From: Idiomarina aquatica
GTDB taxonomy: Bacteria; Pseudomonadota; Gammaproteobacteria; Enterobacterales; Alteromonadaceae
Direction: 5' to 3'
NCBI RefSeq assembly: GCF_004362895.1
Contig: NZ_SNXI01000001.1
Coordinates: 124,001 to 188,000, forward strand
DNA: 64,000 nucleotides
A model generated the notes under the pieces. The model saw only the letters and a list, made by a program, of their open reading frames with translations. It had not been told where the DNA came from and made no database searches. A program made the position numbers and the translations under genes. This document shows positions 17,591 to 26,776 of the stretch, piece by piece; the stretch's first letter is position 1, and each line of letters opens with the position of its first letter.

Positions 17591-18445
17591 CTATTTGGGC
17601 CGATCCGTGCCCAACCAAAAATCGAGACTGCGATTAAATTCTTTATTCTGTTTAATTTTCGGCAAAACAGAATTAATGGCGTCGATAGCTTGTTTACCCC
17701 AGGGGGTTCTGGCGCAACCGATGGCACCGATTATAGGTTTTTGCTGGTATTCGGTAATCGGAATAAAGGTTAACTGGCTTTCTGCTGTGTTCACCGCGCC
17801 GAGTTGTTGATAGAGTTTTATCATCATCGGGTAATCGACTGTGTAATCAACTCGATCTGTCGCGATCATAGACAATAGGTTGTAGGTCGCATTGTTACCA
17901 AATACGTCCTGATATTTGTCAGTATCAATCAGGTGCTCTTCTAAAATGGGCTGAATATCACCGTATTTACGCCCACTGGGTTGAGCAAAACGTAGCTCGG
18001 TTTGGCTGGCTATATCGGCAAAACTAATTTGCTCACCAAACTGTTGGCGTAATTGTTCGGCTACTGATTTACGCGTGATAATTCCATGCGGGGGATAAAG
18101 ATTAACTGTGTCACTAAAATAGTAATCAGGATTATACGAGCTGCGCTTTATTAAACAGGGAAAGCAAAGGTTCTGTTCTCGCTTCATTAAGCGACGAATA
18201 CGTATCTGCGGTAACCGGCTAACTTCGATTGTGTAGTCGGGTAGTTGCTGTGATACGGTTTCAACTAGTGCATCACAGAAGCCGGCCGGTATCTGCTGCT
18301 TTTGCTGCATCGAGTCGGGAATATGAAAAGGCGGCGCGGCGTTTACACCAAAACGAATGTCGGGATCCTGAGCAATGGCTGTATCCAAGGGTAATACAGC
18401 CCCCAAAAGGATTAATAATACAGTGACAAGCCGTGCTACTATCAA
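17591..18445 (-). CDS. Periplasmic amino-acid-type binding protein, copy A
   Basis: 284 residues, paralogue of the next gene (34 bases apart). Signal peptide ends near TAIAQ; mature part starts IRFGVNAAPPFHIP. The shared block LCFPCLIKRSSYN with two Cys, YPPHGI and RVDYTVDY define the pair. The start appears to be TTG at 18445, with GGTGGA five bases upstream; there is no earlier ATG in frame. Function as for copy B: binds an unknown small solute in the periplasm. Codon use looks like that of its neighbours. Confidence 0.78.
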   Translation of the reverse strand: MIVARLVTVLLILLGAVLPLDTAIAQDPDIRFGVNAAPPFHIPDSMQQKQQIPAGFCDALVETVSQQLPDYTIEVSRLPQIRIRRLMKREQNLCFPCLIKRSSYNPDYYFSDTVNLYPPHGIITRKSVAEQLRQQFGEQISFADIASQTELRFAQPSGRKYGDIQPILEEHLIDTDKYQDVFGNNATYNLLSMIATDRVDYTVDYPMMIKLYQQLGAVNTAESQLTFIPITEYQQKPIIGAIGCARTPWGKQAIDAINSVLPKIKQNKEFNRSLDFWLGTDRPK

Positions 18446-18541
18446 TTGAATCCACCGTTACGTCGCGTTGTGCGCATTAACTTTGCTACAACAATACACT
18501 ATACGTTTTTTAGATAAATTTAACACGATATACAAGAGACT

Positions 18542-19063
18542 ATGCACGTTATTTTTAATCACGGAAAAGAAAGCGGTCCCTGGGGCACAAAAATAAAGCG
18601 TTTAGCTGAGGTCGCACAAAAACTTGGCTGTTCGGTCGAGAGCCTTGATTATGAAGGCGAATATGATGCTGATCAGCGCGTTAAACAATTACAGGCGCAT
18701 GTGCACGGCTGCTCCTCAGGTCCGTTATTACTCGTCGGCTCTAGTATGGGCGGTTACGTAGCAACAGCTGTTGCCGGTGCAATCGAATGCAGTGGATTGT
18801 TTGTAATGGCGCCTGCCTATTATCTTGGCGGATATACTAATCTCGATAACCTGAACCTGAGCTGTCCGGTTAGCATTATTCACGGCTGGCGCGACAACGT
18901 TGTGCCGGTGGAAAATAGCTGGCGCTTTGCCCAACCGATGAACGCGGATTTACATATTGTGAATGATGACCATCGACTGGTCGACACGTTAGACCATACG
19001 GCCGCAATTTTTGAGCGGTTTTTAAAGGATATTATGGCAGGAGAGCAATATGGCAGAGTTTGA
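18542..19063 (+). CDS. YqiA/YcfP-like alpha/beta hydrolase
   Basis: 173 residues, small cytosolic esterase-like protein. Opens MHVIFNHGKESGPWG; nucleophile elbow GSSMGG with Ser68; acid in HGWRDNVVP and His in DDHRL complete the triad. Belongs to the UPF0227/YqiA-type group of uncharacterised esterases. Its last 14 bases overlap the HIT gene, so the two are translated together. Confidence 0.82.
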   Translation: MHVIFNHGKESGPWGTKIKRLAEVAQKLGCSVESLDYEGEYDADQRVKQLQAHVHGCSSGPLLLVGSSMGGYVATAVAGAIECSGLFVMAPAYYLGGYTNLDNLNLSCPVSIIHGWRDNVVPVENSWRFAQPMNADLHIVNDDHRLVDTLDHTAAIFERFLKDIMAGEQYGRV

Positions 19064-19457
19064 ATTACATCCGCAATTAGCTAAGGATAGTTTGCATCTG
19101 GCTGATTGGCCGTTGTCCCAGGTTAGAGTCATAAACGATGCGAATTTTCCGTGGTTTTTATTAGTACCACGCATCCCAAATATCATTGAAGTCATTGATT
19201 TAAGCGAGAACGACCAGCAGCAACTGTGGCGGGAAAGTGCTTTTTTAAATCACTGGCTAAAAGCCGAGTATCGGCCTGATAAATTAAACCTTGCTGCCAT
19301 CGGCAACAAGGTTCCGCAATTACATCTGCACCACATTGCCCGTTATACCGATGACCCAGCATGGCCTGACCCTGTCTGGGGTAGGTTGCCGCCACAGCCG
19401 CTTGCTGAGCAGGAAGTTGTGCGGCTGCAGCAGGTGTTTCGTGAGTTAACGCTTTAA
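19050..19457 (+). CDS. HIT-domain protein
   Basis: 135 residues with the histidine-triad signature as QLHLHHIAR, preceded by NLAAIGNKVP, as in other HIT hydrolases acting on nucleotide phosphoesters. Also VPRIPNIIEVIDL near the N-terminus, typical of the short bacterial HIT subgroup. Start ATG overlaps the upstream hydrolase gene and has GGAG before it. Substrate unknown. Confidence 0.87.
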   Translation: MAEFELHPQLAKDSLHLADWPLSQVRVINDANFPWFLLVPRIPNIIEVIDLSENDQQQLWRESAFLNHWLKAEYRPDKLNLAAIGNKVPQLHLHHIARYTDDPAWPDPVWGRLPPQPLAEQEVVRLQQVFRELTL

Positions 19458-19534
19458 CTTTTAAACTGAGCCACTTAGACAAAAAGAAAAGCGCAGCGAC
19501 TGATCAAAATTAATCAAGGTACCGTTTTAGCTAT

Positions 19535-20113
19535 ATGGAAAATTTATCGTTACTTGCATTATTGCGTCAACAGACCGCGGCTAAACACCGACAAGTCGAG
19601 CAACAAGCGCCAATTAGCGCATTGATGTCAGCGGATCTTGATGATGACGGTTATCTGGATGCACTTTTTGTGTTGCATGATTTCGTGGCGTCTGCCGAGC
19701 GTAGCTTACAGCATCATTTTGGTGATCAATCCAGTGGCACTTATTACTACATGCCAAGGCTACGCGAAATCATTCGGGATATTCATCAGCTTCAGGGGAT
19801 TACGCCAACTTATCAGCCGGCAACGGTGGAGCCCTGCTTCTATCGCGCTATTGGCATAGCGTACGTGATAGAGGGCTCAACAGCCGGCGGTAAAATATTA
19901 GCGAAAAGACTAGCGCGCCAACTGCGTCGTGATCGAAACTCAGGACTTGCGTATTTTAACTTTCACCGCCGCGGAACCTGGTCATTGTTTCAACGTTGGT
20001 TAGAAACAGTGCAATTGAACGCAAGCCAGCGACAACGGTGTATCAGTGGCGCAATGGATGGTTTTGATACATTATTAGCGCAGCATTCTATCTATCAACA
20101 ACAAAGTTGCTAA
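19535..20113 (+). CDS. bphO: Biliverdin-producing heme oxygenase
   Basis: 192 residues. His18 in TAAKHRQVE fits the proximal heme ligand, and GIAYVIEGSTAGGKIL is the distal-helix signature of bacteriophytochrome-associated heme oxygenases. The enzyme opens heme to biliverdin, CO and iron. The phytochrome gene starts ten bases after its stop, so the two form one unit supplying chromophore to photoreceptor. Symbol given by this context. Confidence 0.9.
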   Translation: MENLSLLALLRQQTAAKHRQVEQQAPISALMSADLDDDGYLDALFVLHDFVASAERSLQHHFGDQSSGTYYYMPRLREIIRDIHQLQGITPTYQPATVEPCFYRAIGIAYVIEGSTAGGKILAKRLARQLRRDRNSGLAYFNFHRRGTWSLFQRWLETVQLNASQRQRCISGAMDGFDTLLAQHSIYQQQSC

Positions 20114-20123
20114 GGAGAGCAAG

Positions 20124-22208
20124 GTGGTAGAAAAATTGAATGATACTGAGCTATCGGAAGCACTGGAAAACTGTGCTAAAGAGCCTATTCATATTCCCGG
20201 TGCGGTGCAGGGACATGGCGCGCTTGTTGCATTTGATACTCAGTTTCAGCAGGTGCTCGCCTGCAGTGAGAACATCGAAAACTTTTTGGGGTGTAACCCT
20301 GAGCAGCTTTTTGGCAAAAGCGCTGCAGATTGTTTCGCTGATAATTTAATGACTGCCATGCAGCGCGCTGCAAACCGGCTGGATCCGGCAACGCCGACGG
20401 CGTCTTTTGAATACTCCTTTGAACAAGCTGATATAGATGTCTTTTGTACGTTGTTTAAGATCCGGCAGCAACAAAGCCAACAATTATTAATCCTCGAAAT
20501 CGAGCCGCTTTACGTCAAGTTAGCGAGTGATTTTACTTCGACTGTGCGGCAACAGTTTGGTCGGGTTCAGGCAGCTAAAACGGAGCAGCAAACGTTACAG
20601 CAATTAGTTAAGTCAGCCGCTGCTATCAGTAATTTTGAACGGGTATTAGTGTACAAATTTGATAGCGAGTGGAACGGCGAAGTAGTTGCTGAATATCTCC
20701 GCGAATCTGACATCAGTAGCTTTATGGGACAGCATTTTCCGGCTAGCGATATTCCCCCGCAAGTGCGGGATATGTACCGGGTTAATGCGGCACGAAAAAT
20801 CGCGTCGACATCAATGCCCGCTGCTCAGTTAGTCCAGAACCCGGATATTGAGGCGTTAGAGCCGCTCGATTTAAGTTTAGGCATGCTGCGCGCGGTATCG
20901 CCCATACATGCTGTCTACATGGAAAATATGGGCATCTGCCGATCGCTCTCTATAGCTATCTTTGACGAAAAAAAGCTCTGGGGCATCTTGTCATGCCACG
21001 GCCTGCGACCAGCACAAACGAACCCTTATCAACGCCATGCGTTGCACTCACTGGTGATGATGGCCAGTCAGCGGTTGATGCTACAGCGTCAGTATCAGGC
21101 CTTGCAGTTTTTCGATAAGGTTGAGCAAAGTCGCAAAGCGTTACTGGACCCTGATAAAGATATCATGGCGCCCGAACAATTGTTAAAAAGTCAGGGTAAG
21201 CGCTGGTTAAAGCTATTTCAAATTGAACTGGTGGTATTGGTTCACGGCAATGAAATCAGTCAAGTAGGTGAGAAACTTCCCCTTAGTACACTCGTCGAGT
21301 TAGCTGAATGGCTACGCAAAAAACACTGGATTACCGGCCTTTACAGCAGCCGCGAGCTAGGTGCGTCTGATTGTTCAATGCTGCTAAAAGACACAGATTT
21401 TCGAGGCTTACTCGCGGTGTCGATGCCTTACGAAAAAGAGTTAAATGGTTGGCTGCTGATGTTTCGTCGCGAAGCCGTGGAAGTAAAAACCTGGGCCGGT
21501 CAGCCGGAAAAAACCGAAACGCAACAATTTAAGGGACGCACGGTGCTGTCGCCGAGGCGTTCGTTTGTCGGTTGGCAGGAACAGCTACAAGGCCGGTCTA
21601 TCGAATGGACAGATGACGAAAAACAAGCAGCTAAAACACTGGCAGAGGATTTGGCTATTGGCGCCTCCGCTTATCAAATTGAACAATTAAACAGCCAGCT
21701 GCAGCAAGCCAATGACCGGTTAGAGCATTTGGTTCATACCGATGCCTTAACACAGCTATGGAACCGTTATCACATGGAGCAGGCGCTTGACGAGGAGCTG
21801 AGTCGTGCACAACGGCATGGGCATCCACTAAGCGTCATTATTTTCGACATCGATAATTTTAAACAGATTAATGATGACTACGGGCATGATGTTGGCGACG
21901 AGGTGCTAAAAGGTATTTCTAAAGCGCTCGACAGCCTAATGCGAAAATCCGACGCACTAGGCCGATGGGGCGGAGAGGAATTTTTGGTTATCGCACCTGA
22001 AGTTGAGTTAGATAACGCGATGGAACTTGCAGAAAGATTACGGCAAGTTATGGCGGATATTGAATTTGACAAAGCAGGCGTGGTAACCGCAAGCTTTGGT
22101 GTAGCAGAACTGGACCAGGCTGATACTCGTAGTGACTTAGTAAGACGAGCTGATAAAGCGCTTTATCGCGCCAAAAACGAAGGGCGAAATCGCGTTTATA
22201 GCGAATAG
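20124..22208 (+). CDS. padC: Bacteriophytochrome-diguanylate cyclase (PadC-like)
   Basis: 694 residues in order PAS-GAF-PHY-coiled coil-GGDEF. Cys17 in ENCAKEPIHIPG is the biliverdin attachment site; FPASDIPPQVRDMY (~205-218) is the GAF signature; SPIHAVYMENMG carries the pyrrole-contact His; PRRSFVGW (~477) and KTWAGQ are the two sides of the PHY tongue. A helical linker (~500-535) leads to a cyclase with WGGEEF (GGEEF 616-620) and an inhibitory RxxD site (607-610). It should make c-di-GMP under red-light control, as shown for PadC of Idiomarina sp. A28L. Start is GTG with AAGGAG upstream. Encoded between heme oxygenase and a Fic-like gene. Confidence 0.93.
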   Translation: MVEKLNDTELSEALENCAKEPIHIPGAVQGHGALVAFDTQFQQVLACSENIENFLGCNPEQLFGKSAADCFADNLMTAMQRAANRLDPATPTASFEYSFEQADIDVFCTLFKIRQQQSQQLLILEIEPLYVKLASDFTSTVRQQFGRVQAAKTEQQTLQQLVKSAAAISNFERVLVYKFDSEWNGEVVAEYLRESDISSFMGQHFPASDIPPQVRDMYRVNAARKIASTSMPAAQLVQNPDIEALEPLDLSLGMLRAVSPIHAVYMENMGICRSLSIAIFDEKKLWGILSCHGLRPAQTNPYQRHALHSLVMMASQRLMLQRQYQALQFFDKVEQSRKALLDPDKDIMAPEQLLKSQGKRWLKLFQIELVVLVHGNEISQVGEKLPLSTLVELAEWLRKKHWITGLYSSRELGASDCSMLLKDTDFRGLLAVSMPYEKELNGWLLMFRREAVEVKTWAGQPEKTETQQFKGRTVLSPRRSFVGWQEQLQGRSIEWTDDEKQAAKTLAEDLAIGASAYQIEQLNSQLQQANDRLEHLVHTDALTQLWNRYHMEQALDEELSRAQRHGHPLSVIIFDIDNFKQINDDYGHDVGDEVLKGISKALDSLMRKSDALGRWGGEEFLVIAPEVELDNAMELAERLRQVMADIEFDKAGVVTASFGVAELDQADTRSDLVRRADKALYRAKNEGRNRVYSE

Positions 22209-22247
22209 TTTGCAAATAGTCATCTATATTAGAATAAAGGACGCTAA

Positions 22248-23237
22248 GTGAGCTTATCTCAGGCAATGCTGGCGGTGGCCGAAGTCGCAGGCCGTCTCGC
22301 TTACACAAGCGAAGCCGTTGGTGTATTAAAGGTTAAACTTGAGCAAACAACACCCATTAATTCGCTAAGGGAAGACTTTTTGCGCGCCAGCCTTGCTATT
22401 GATTCGTTAGGTGAGCCGCAAGTCATAAGCACGCTAGTATCGTTATTTGATCGTGTCGCAAGTCTCTCCACTAACGATGAAAGAGCATTACGGCAACTGC
22501 ATGCGCAGCTGCTCCAGCCCGCAACTGATGCCGGGCATTATCGTAGTACTGGCATGGGGGTTTATCGGCAAAACCGACTGGTGCATATGACAGCTCCGGC
22601 CAATCAAATTTCTAAAATGCTGCGTCAGCGCCTGCATGCCAATAGCGATGTCCGCCACCACCCGTTGCTAAATGCCGCCAACACCCTGTTTGATCTGGAG
22701 TTTATCCAGCCATTTGCACGCGCTAACGGCGTCATTGCAAGATTATGGATAAAAGCGATTTTGCATCAATGGCATCCTTTTTTGTTGGAAATTCCATTTG
22801 AGCAGTGTGTTAAAAACGACCAAGCGCAGTACTATGAATGCTTAAAACAAGCGATAGCTGATAATGACAATAGCCGTTTTATTGATTTTGTCCTGCAGTT
22901 AATCGGGCAGGCAGTTGAACAGCTTACCGAGCAATTACCGAACAAAGAAGAAAGGGTAAGTTCGGAAAAGAATCGCAGCAATACCTCCGAATTGGAGGGC
23001 TTTATAGGTTCGGAAAAAATCTCTACCCGCGAGAAACTGCTGCATTTACTGGAACAGCAACCCGACTGGAGCGCCGCGCGCGCAGCAGAGGTACTGGGGA
23101 TTTCATCGCGCGCGGTAGAAAAACATTTATCTCGGTTAAAACGGGATGGTTTGTTAGAGCGTCAGGGCTCGGCACGGGCAGGGCGCTGGATTGTCACCCG
23201 CCCAACGTCCCGGCAGCTGTCTCTACCGGAATACTGA
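22248..23237 (+). CDS. Fic-fold protein with degenerate active site plus winged helix
   Basis: 329 residues. Residues ~90-210 have the Fic layout: GHYRSTGMGVY beta flap, HHPLLNAANTLFDLEF helix and a motif at 154-165 reading QPFARANGVIAR where active Fic enzymes have HPFxxGNGRxxR. Catalytic His is Gln, the metal-binding acid is Arg, and a key Gly and Arg are lost, so AMP transfer is improbable. Residues ~262-320 form a winged helix-turn-helix (AAEVLGISSRAVEKHLSRL). GTG start with AAAGGA upstream, 39 bases after the phytochrome gene. Likely a DNA-binding regulator built on a dead Fic fold; link to light signalling is inference. Confidence 0.82.
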   Translation: MSLSQAMLAVAEVAGRLAYTSEAVGVLKVKLEQTTPINSLREDFLRASLAIDSLGEPQVISTLVSLFDRVASLSTNDERALRQLHAQLLQPATDAGHYRSTGMGVYRQNRLVHMTAPANQISKMLRQRLHANSDVRHHPLLNAANTLFDLEFIQPFARANGVIARLWIKAILHQWHPFLLEIPFEQCVKNDQAQYYECLKQAIADNDNSRFIDFVLQLIGQAVEQLTEQLPNKEERVSSEKNRSNTSELEGFIGSEKISTREKLLHLLEQQPDWSAARAAEVLGISSRAVEKHLSRLKRDGLLERQGSARAGRWIVTRPTSRQLSLPEY

Positions 23238-24561
23238 ACCGCGCATTAATTTTTTGTGCGAGCGCCGCTTGCGCGTCTGGTTCACCATGAATCAACCGCA
23301 CCTGCTTTACCCCACCGTTGGCGCTGCCAATAAAATCCAGCAGCTCGGCCTGGTCTGCATGGGCAGAATATCCGCCTAACGTATGTATTGCTGCCTTGAT
23401 CGTTATTTTCTCTCCATCCAACACAACGTAACCACCGGTTGGGCCGTATTGTTGAATATCCCTGCCGGGCGTACCCTGTGCCTGAAAGCCAACAAAAAGC
23501 ACATCGGTTCGCGCATCGGGTAACAGCGCTTTCAGGTAGTTGACCATACGCCCGCCGGCGCACATGCCACTGGCGGCAATAATAATGACCGGCTCAGCCG
23601 TAGATGCCAGTCGGTTGACCAATGCCTGGTGCTGATCGTGATCCCGAATCACATGGCAATGTTCAAACGATAATGGGTGGCGACCATTGCTAAGCCGTTG
23701 TTTTGCTTCTTCGTCCCACAGCTCATGTAATTCGCTATAGAGTTCGGTTAATTCGCTAGCCAGGGGCGAATCTACAACAATTTCAGGGAAGTGTTGATGT
23801 CCTGCGCTGGCTAGCTCGTGCCAAATCTGTTCAAATTCATAGAGCAACTCCTGGGTTCTGCCCATACTGAACGCAGGTATCAGTACCGCACCCCGATCCT
23901 CAATACAGCGGTTAATAATCTGTTTAAGGCGTTGCTTTCGTTGTTCACGAGACTCATGCAAACGGTCACCGTAGGTACTTTCTAATAGCAGCAAATCAGC
24001 GTGTTCTAACGGCGCAGGATCAGGTAAAAGCGGGGTGTTTTTGCAACCGATGTCGCCACTGAAAACAATGCGTTGTGTCGGGGTATCCATCTCGATAAAC
24101 GCCGAGCCCATAATGTGACCCGCATTCTTAAACCGTATCCGGCAATTATCTGATAACGTCAGCCAATGGTCATAATCAACCGGTTGCAGTTGCCGGCCGA
24201 GCCGGGCTAGCACGGCCTCCACCAATTCAGGGTTGCGGCTAATACCGACTTTAACCGCATCCGCTAATACCAGCGGCAACAACTTTGCGGTTGCTGAGGT
24301 ACAAATGACAGGACCTTTGTAACCTGCAGCGAACAAATAAGGTAAACGGCCAATGTGGTCAAGGTGACAGTGTGTTATCAGGACAGCGTTTAAACCAGCT
24401 AACGAAAGGTTAATACCGAAGTGTTCGTCATCAACATCAGTCGTTACGTCCTCGCCCTGAGCTAATCCACAGTCAATTAAATAGTGCTCGTGGTCCGATA
24501 ACAGTATTTCGTGACAAGAGCCCGTTACTTGATTAAACCCGCCATGGTGGATAATGTTCAT
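23194..24561 (-). CDS. Metallo-beta-lactamase/beta-CASP hydrolase (RNA-specificity type)
   Basis: About 455 residues. Metal-binding HCHLDHIG, GHIMGSAF, FSGDIG and SAHADQ motifs define the beta-lactamase fold with an inserted beta-CASP domain (IPAFSMGRTQELLYEF, SGMCAGGRM) and a C-terminal RMMBL segment. This is the YSH1/CPSF73-like bacterial group, a predicted nuclease acting on RNA. ATG 24561 is preceded by AAGG; a GTG eight codons upstream is less likely. It converges on the Fic-like gene with a 44-base overlap. Confidence 0.88.
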   Translation of the reverse strand: MNIIHHGGFNQVTGSCHEILLSDHEHYLIDCGLAQGEDVTTDVDDEHFGINLSLAGLNAVLITHCHLDHIGRLPYLFAAGYKGPVICTSATAKLLPLVLADAVKVGISRNPELVEAVLARLGRQLQPVDYDHWLTLSDNCRIRFKNAGHIMGSAFIEMDTPTQRIVFSGDIGCKNTPLLPDPAPLEHADLLLLESTYGDRLHESREQRKQRLKQIINRCIEDRGAVLIPAFSMGRTQELLYEFEQIWHELASAGHQHFPEIVVDSPLASELTELYSELHELWDEEAKQRLSNGRHPLSFEHCHVIRDHDQHQALVNRLASTAEPVIIIAASGMCAGGRMVNYLKALLPDARTDVLFVGFQAQGTPGRDIQQYGPTGGYVVLDGEKITIKAAIHTLGGYSAHADQAELLDFIGSANGGVKQVRLIHGEPDAQAALAQKINARFSIPVETAAGTLGG

Positions 24562-24672
24562 TAAAGACCTTATTAAATGAAACACCTTAAGATTGTGCTA
24601 ATGTTGCATAGAGATTATCGCCTTAGCAATACGAAATAATGGACATTGTTGGTGCGACAAAGGAGCGTAGAC

Positions 24673-26316
24673 ATGCACGTCAGTTATATCCCACTGTATT
24701 ATTTGATAGGCGCAATCGCTGCACTCTTTTTCGCTATTTTATTACCCGGTTGGCCGCTAAAAGTCGTATTTAGCTGGATTTTTATTGCCTTGGCCATGAT
24801 CGCATCAGCTTATTGGCTTAATATGGCCAGCGTGTTTCGCAAACGTGAGGGCGGTCAGATACCGGTTTATATTCGCTGGCTTCTCATTCCCTTTTTACTC
24901 GGTGTGCGAATTTACAATGCAGTGGCCCGAAAACGCGATGGTCTTGCCGGTTGGCACCAGGTCGGAGAACGTCTTTATGTAGGCCGGCGGCTGTTCGGTA
25001 GTGATATTGACGCGTTAAAGCAGCAGGGCATTACTGCTATTTTAGACGTTACAGCCGAATTTGATGCACTTGACTGGTCCTCGGAAAGTGCAGATATCCA
25101 TTATTTGAATATTCCGGTGCTCGACCATAAAGCGCCTTCCGAACAGCAAATTCACCAAGCCATTCAGTGGATACAACAACAGCAGCAGAGCCAGCGCAAT
25201 GTGCTTGTGCATTGTGCACTTGGCCGGGGCCGTTCGGTGTTTATGGCGGCGGCATACCTGTTAGCCAGAACAAAAACCAGGAACGTCGATGAGATACTCG
25301 AACAAATTCAGGCTGAACGCCATGTGGCACGCTTGAATTCGGTGCAACATGAACAATTAAAGGCATTTGCACAAGATAACCTCATGTTGTTGGCGAAAAC
25401 TGCCTGGATTATCGCAAATCCGGTTTCCGGCGGTGGTAAATGGAAGGAATGTCAGCAGGATATAAAAAACCTGCTACAGCCCTATTTTGAACTGGAAATA
25501 TTAGAGACTACCGAGCAGGTCGGGGCACAACAGTTGGCCAGGCAGGCACTGGATGCTGACGCAGAATTAATTATCGCCTGTGGGGGCGACGGCACGCTAA
25601 CTGCGGTGGCTAGCGAGGTTAAAAACTCTGACACAGTAATGGCTATCATTCCTATGGGAACCGCCAACTCGTTAAGTCAGGCACTGTGGGGGATGAGTTC
25701 AAAGATAAGTCCGGTAACGGCAGCCTGCACGACGATTATTGAAGGCCGTAGCCGGGCGATTGACGTTGGCGACGTTAATGGCCGCACCATGTTGCTATGC
25801 GCAGCAATCGGGTTTGAACAGCAAATGATCGAAAAGGCTGATCGCGATGCCAAAAATAAGCTGGGTCAATTGGCATACTTGCAGGGGCTTTGGCGTGCCT
25901 GCAACGAAAACCAAATACTGGACTTATGCGTTACGCTCGATGATGATGAGCCGCAACACTGGCAAACCAGTAGTCTGATTATTGCTAATGCAGCGCCAAT
26001 AACTACGCTGTTAGCACAGGGCAAGGGCAGCCCCATGATCGATGATGGCAAGCTGGATCTGACCTGGCTAGAGCCACAGGAAAGCGGTAACCAGCACGTC
26101 CTGAGTTTAATCGAATTACTTTACTCCGGGCTGACTGAAGATAACCCGGGTATTAATACCGGTTACACCCAGGCATGTAGTGTTAAGGTAAAACATCAAC
26201 AAGGGGAAGCGCTAAAATATGTGGTCGACGGCGAACCCTACGAAGCGAATGAATTAATGGTGAGGTTGCAAAAAAGGGCGCTTAACATATTGATTCCAGA
26301 ACAGGCTGATTACTAA
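24673..26316 (+). CDS. Fusion of dual-specificity phosphatase and lipid-kinase domains
   Basis: 547 residues. Two N-terminal membrane helices, then a cysteine phosphatase domain (~85-240) with Cys181 and Arg187 in HCALGRGRS, then a diacylglycerol-kinase catalytic domain (~245-545) with ANPVSGGGKW, CGGDGTL near 303, PMGTANSLSQAL and VVDGEPYEANELMV. Both halves look intact. It sits at the inner membrane and could dephosphorylate and phosphorylate lipids or phosphoinositide-like heads. Start set by AGGAG before ATG 24673. Similar fusions occur in proteobacteria with no clear role. Confidence 0.88.
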   Translation: MHVSYIPLYYLIGAIAALFFAILLPGWPLKVVFSWIFIALAMIASAYWLNMASVFRKREGGQIPVYIRWLLIPFLLGVRIYNAVARKRDGLAGWHQVGERLYVGRRLFGSDIDALKQQGITAILDVTAEFDALDWSSESADIHYLNIPVLDHKAPSEQQIHQAIQWIQQQQQSQRNVLVHCALGRGRSVFMAAAYLLARTKTRNVDEILEQIQAERHVARLNSVQHEQLKAFAQDNLMLLAKTAWIIANPVSGGGKWKECQQDIKNLLQPYFELEILETTEQVGAQQLARQALDADAELIIACGGDGTLTAVASEVKNSDTVMAIIPMGTANSLSQALWGMSSKISPVTAACTTIIEGRSRAIDVGDVNGRTMLLCAAIGFEQQMIEKADRDAKNKLGQLAYLQGLWRACNENQILDLCVTLDDDEPQHWQTSSLIIANAAPITTLLAQGKGSPMIDDGKLDLTWLEPQESGNQHVLSLIELLYSGLTEDNPGINTGYTQACSVKVKHQQGEALKYVVDGEPYEANELMVRLQKRALNILIPEQADY

Positions 26317-26377
26317 ATAGCCCTAATTTGTGCTATTATTGCGCTTGTTGAGTTGAGTTTTCCAACATAAAGGTAGG

Positions 26378-26740
26378 GTGTTTTCGTTGTCTAATCTTTT
26401 GTCAAAGTTGCCACGTTTTGATTTTGTCGGTTGGTTCCGGCAACCCGCTTTAGCAGATGTAGATCCCCGCGTTGCCCATCGCGCTATTACGATCGCTAAG
26501 TTTCGCGCTAAGATTTATCAAAAAGGTTCAGTCATTCTGCGTCAGGCTGCACTGCTATCTATTATCGCGGCCGCCATTATTCTGCCGGAATGGAACAGTT
26601 TTCCAGCGCCGGTGCTACTGGTGCCTGCTTATTTAATTTGTAGTAAAGCGCTCAATGCGCGGGCTTACCGTGAACATGCATTTCCGCTGTTGCCTGAAGC
26701 TGTGGATGATGCCTTGAAGTTCCCATTAAAAGGTGCTTAA
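26378..26740 (+). CDS. Hypothetical membrane protein
   Basis: 120 residues, GTG start with AAAGG five bases upstream. A soluble N-terminal part (~1-50) containing FDFVGWFRQPALADVDP precedes two hydrophobic segments (~55-90). No recognised family. Follows the phosphatase-kinase fusion by 61 bases on the same strand. Confidence 0.6.
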   Translation: MFSLSNLLSKLPRFDFVGWFRQPALADVDPRVAHRAITIAKFRAKIYQKGSVILRQAALLSIIAAAIILPEWNSFPAPVLLVPAYLICSKALNARAYREHAFPLLPEAVDDALKFPLKGA

Positions 26741-26776
26741 GTAAATCCCTGAATCATTGCTAATGTACAGGGATGT

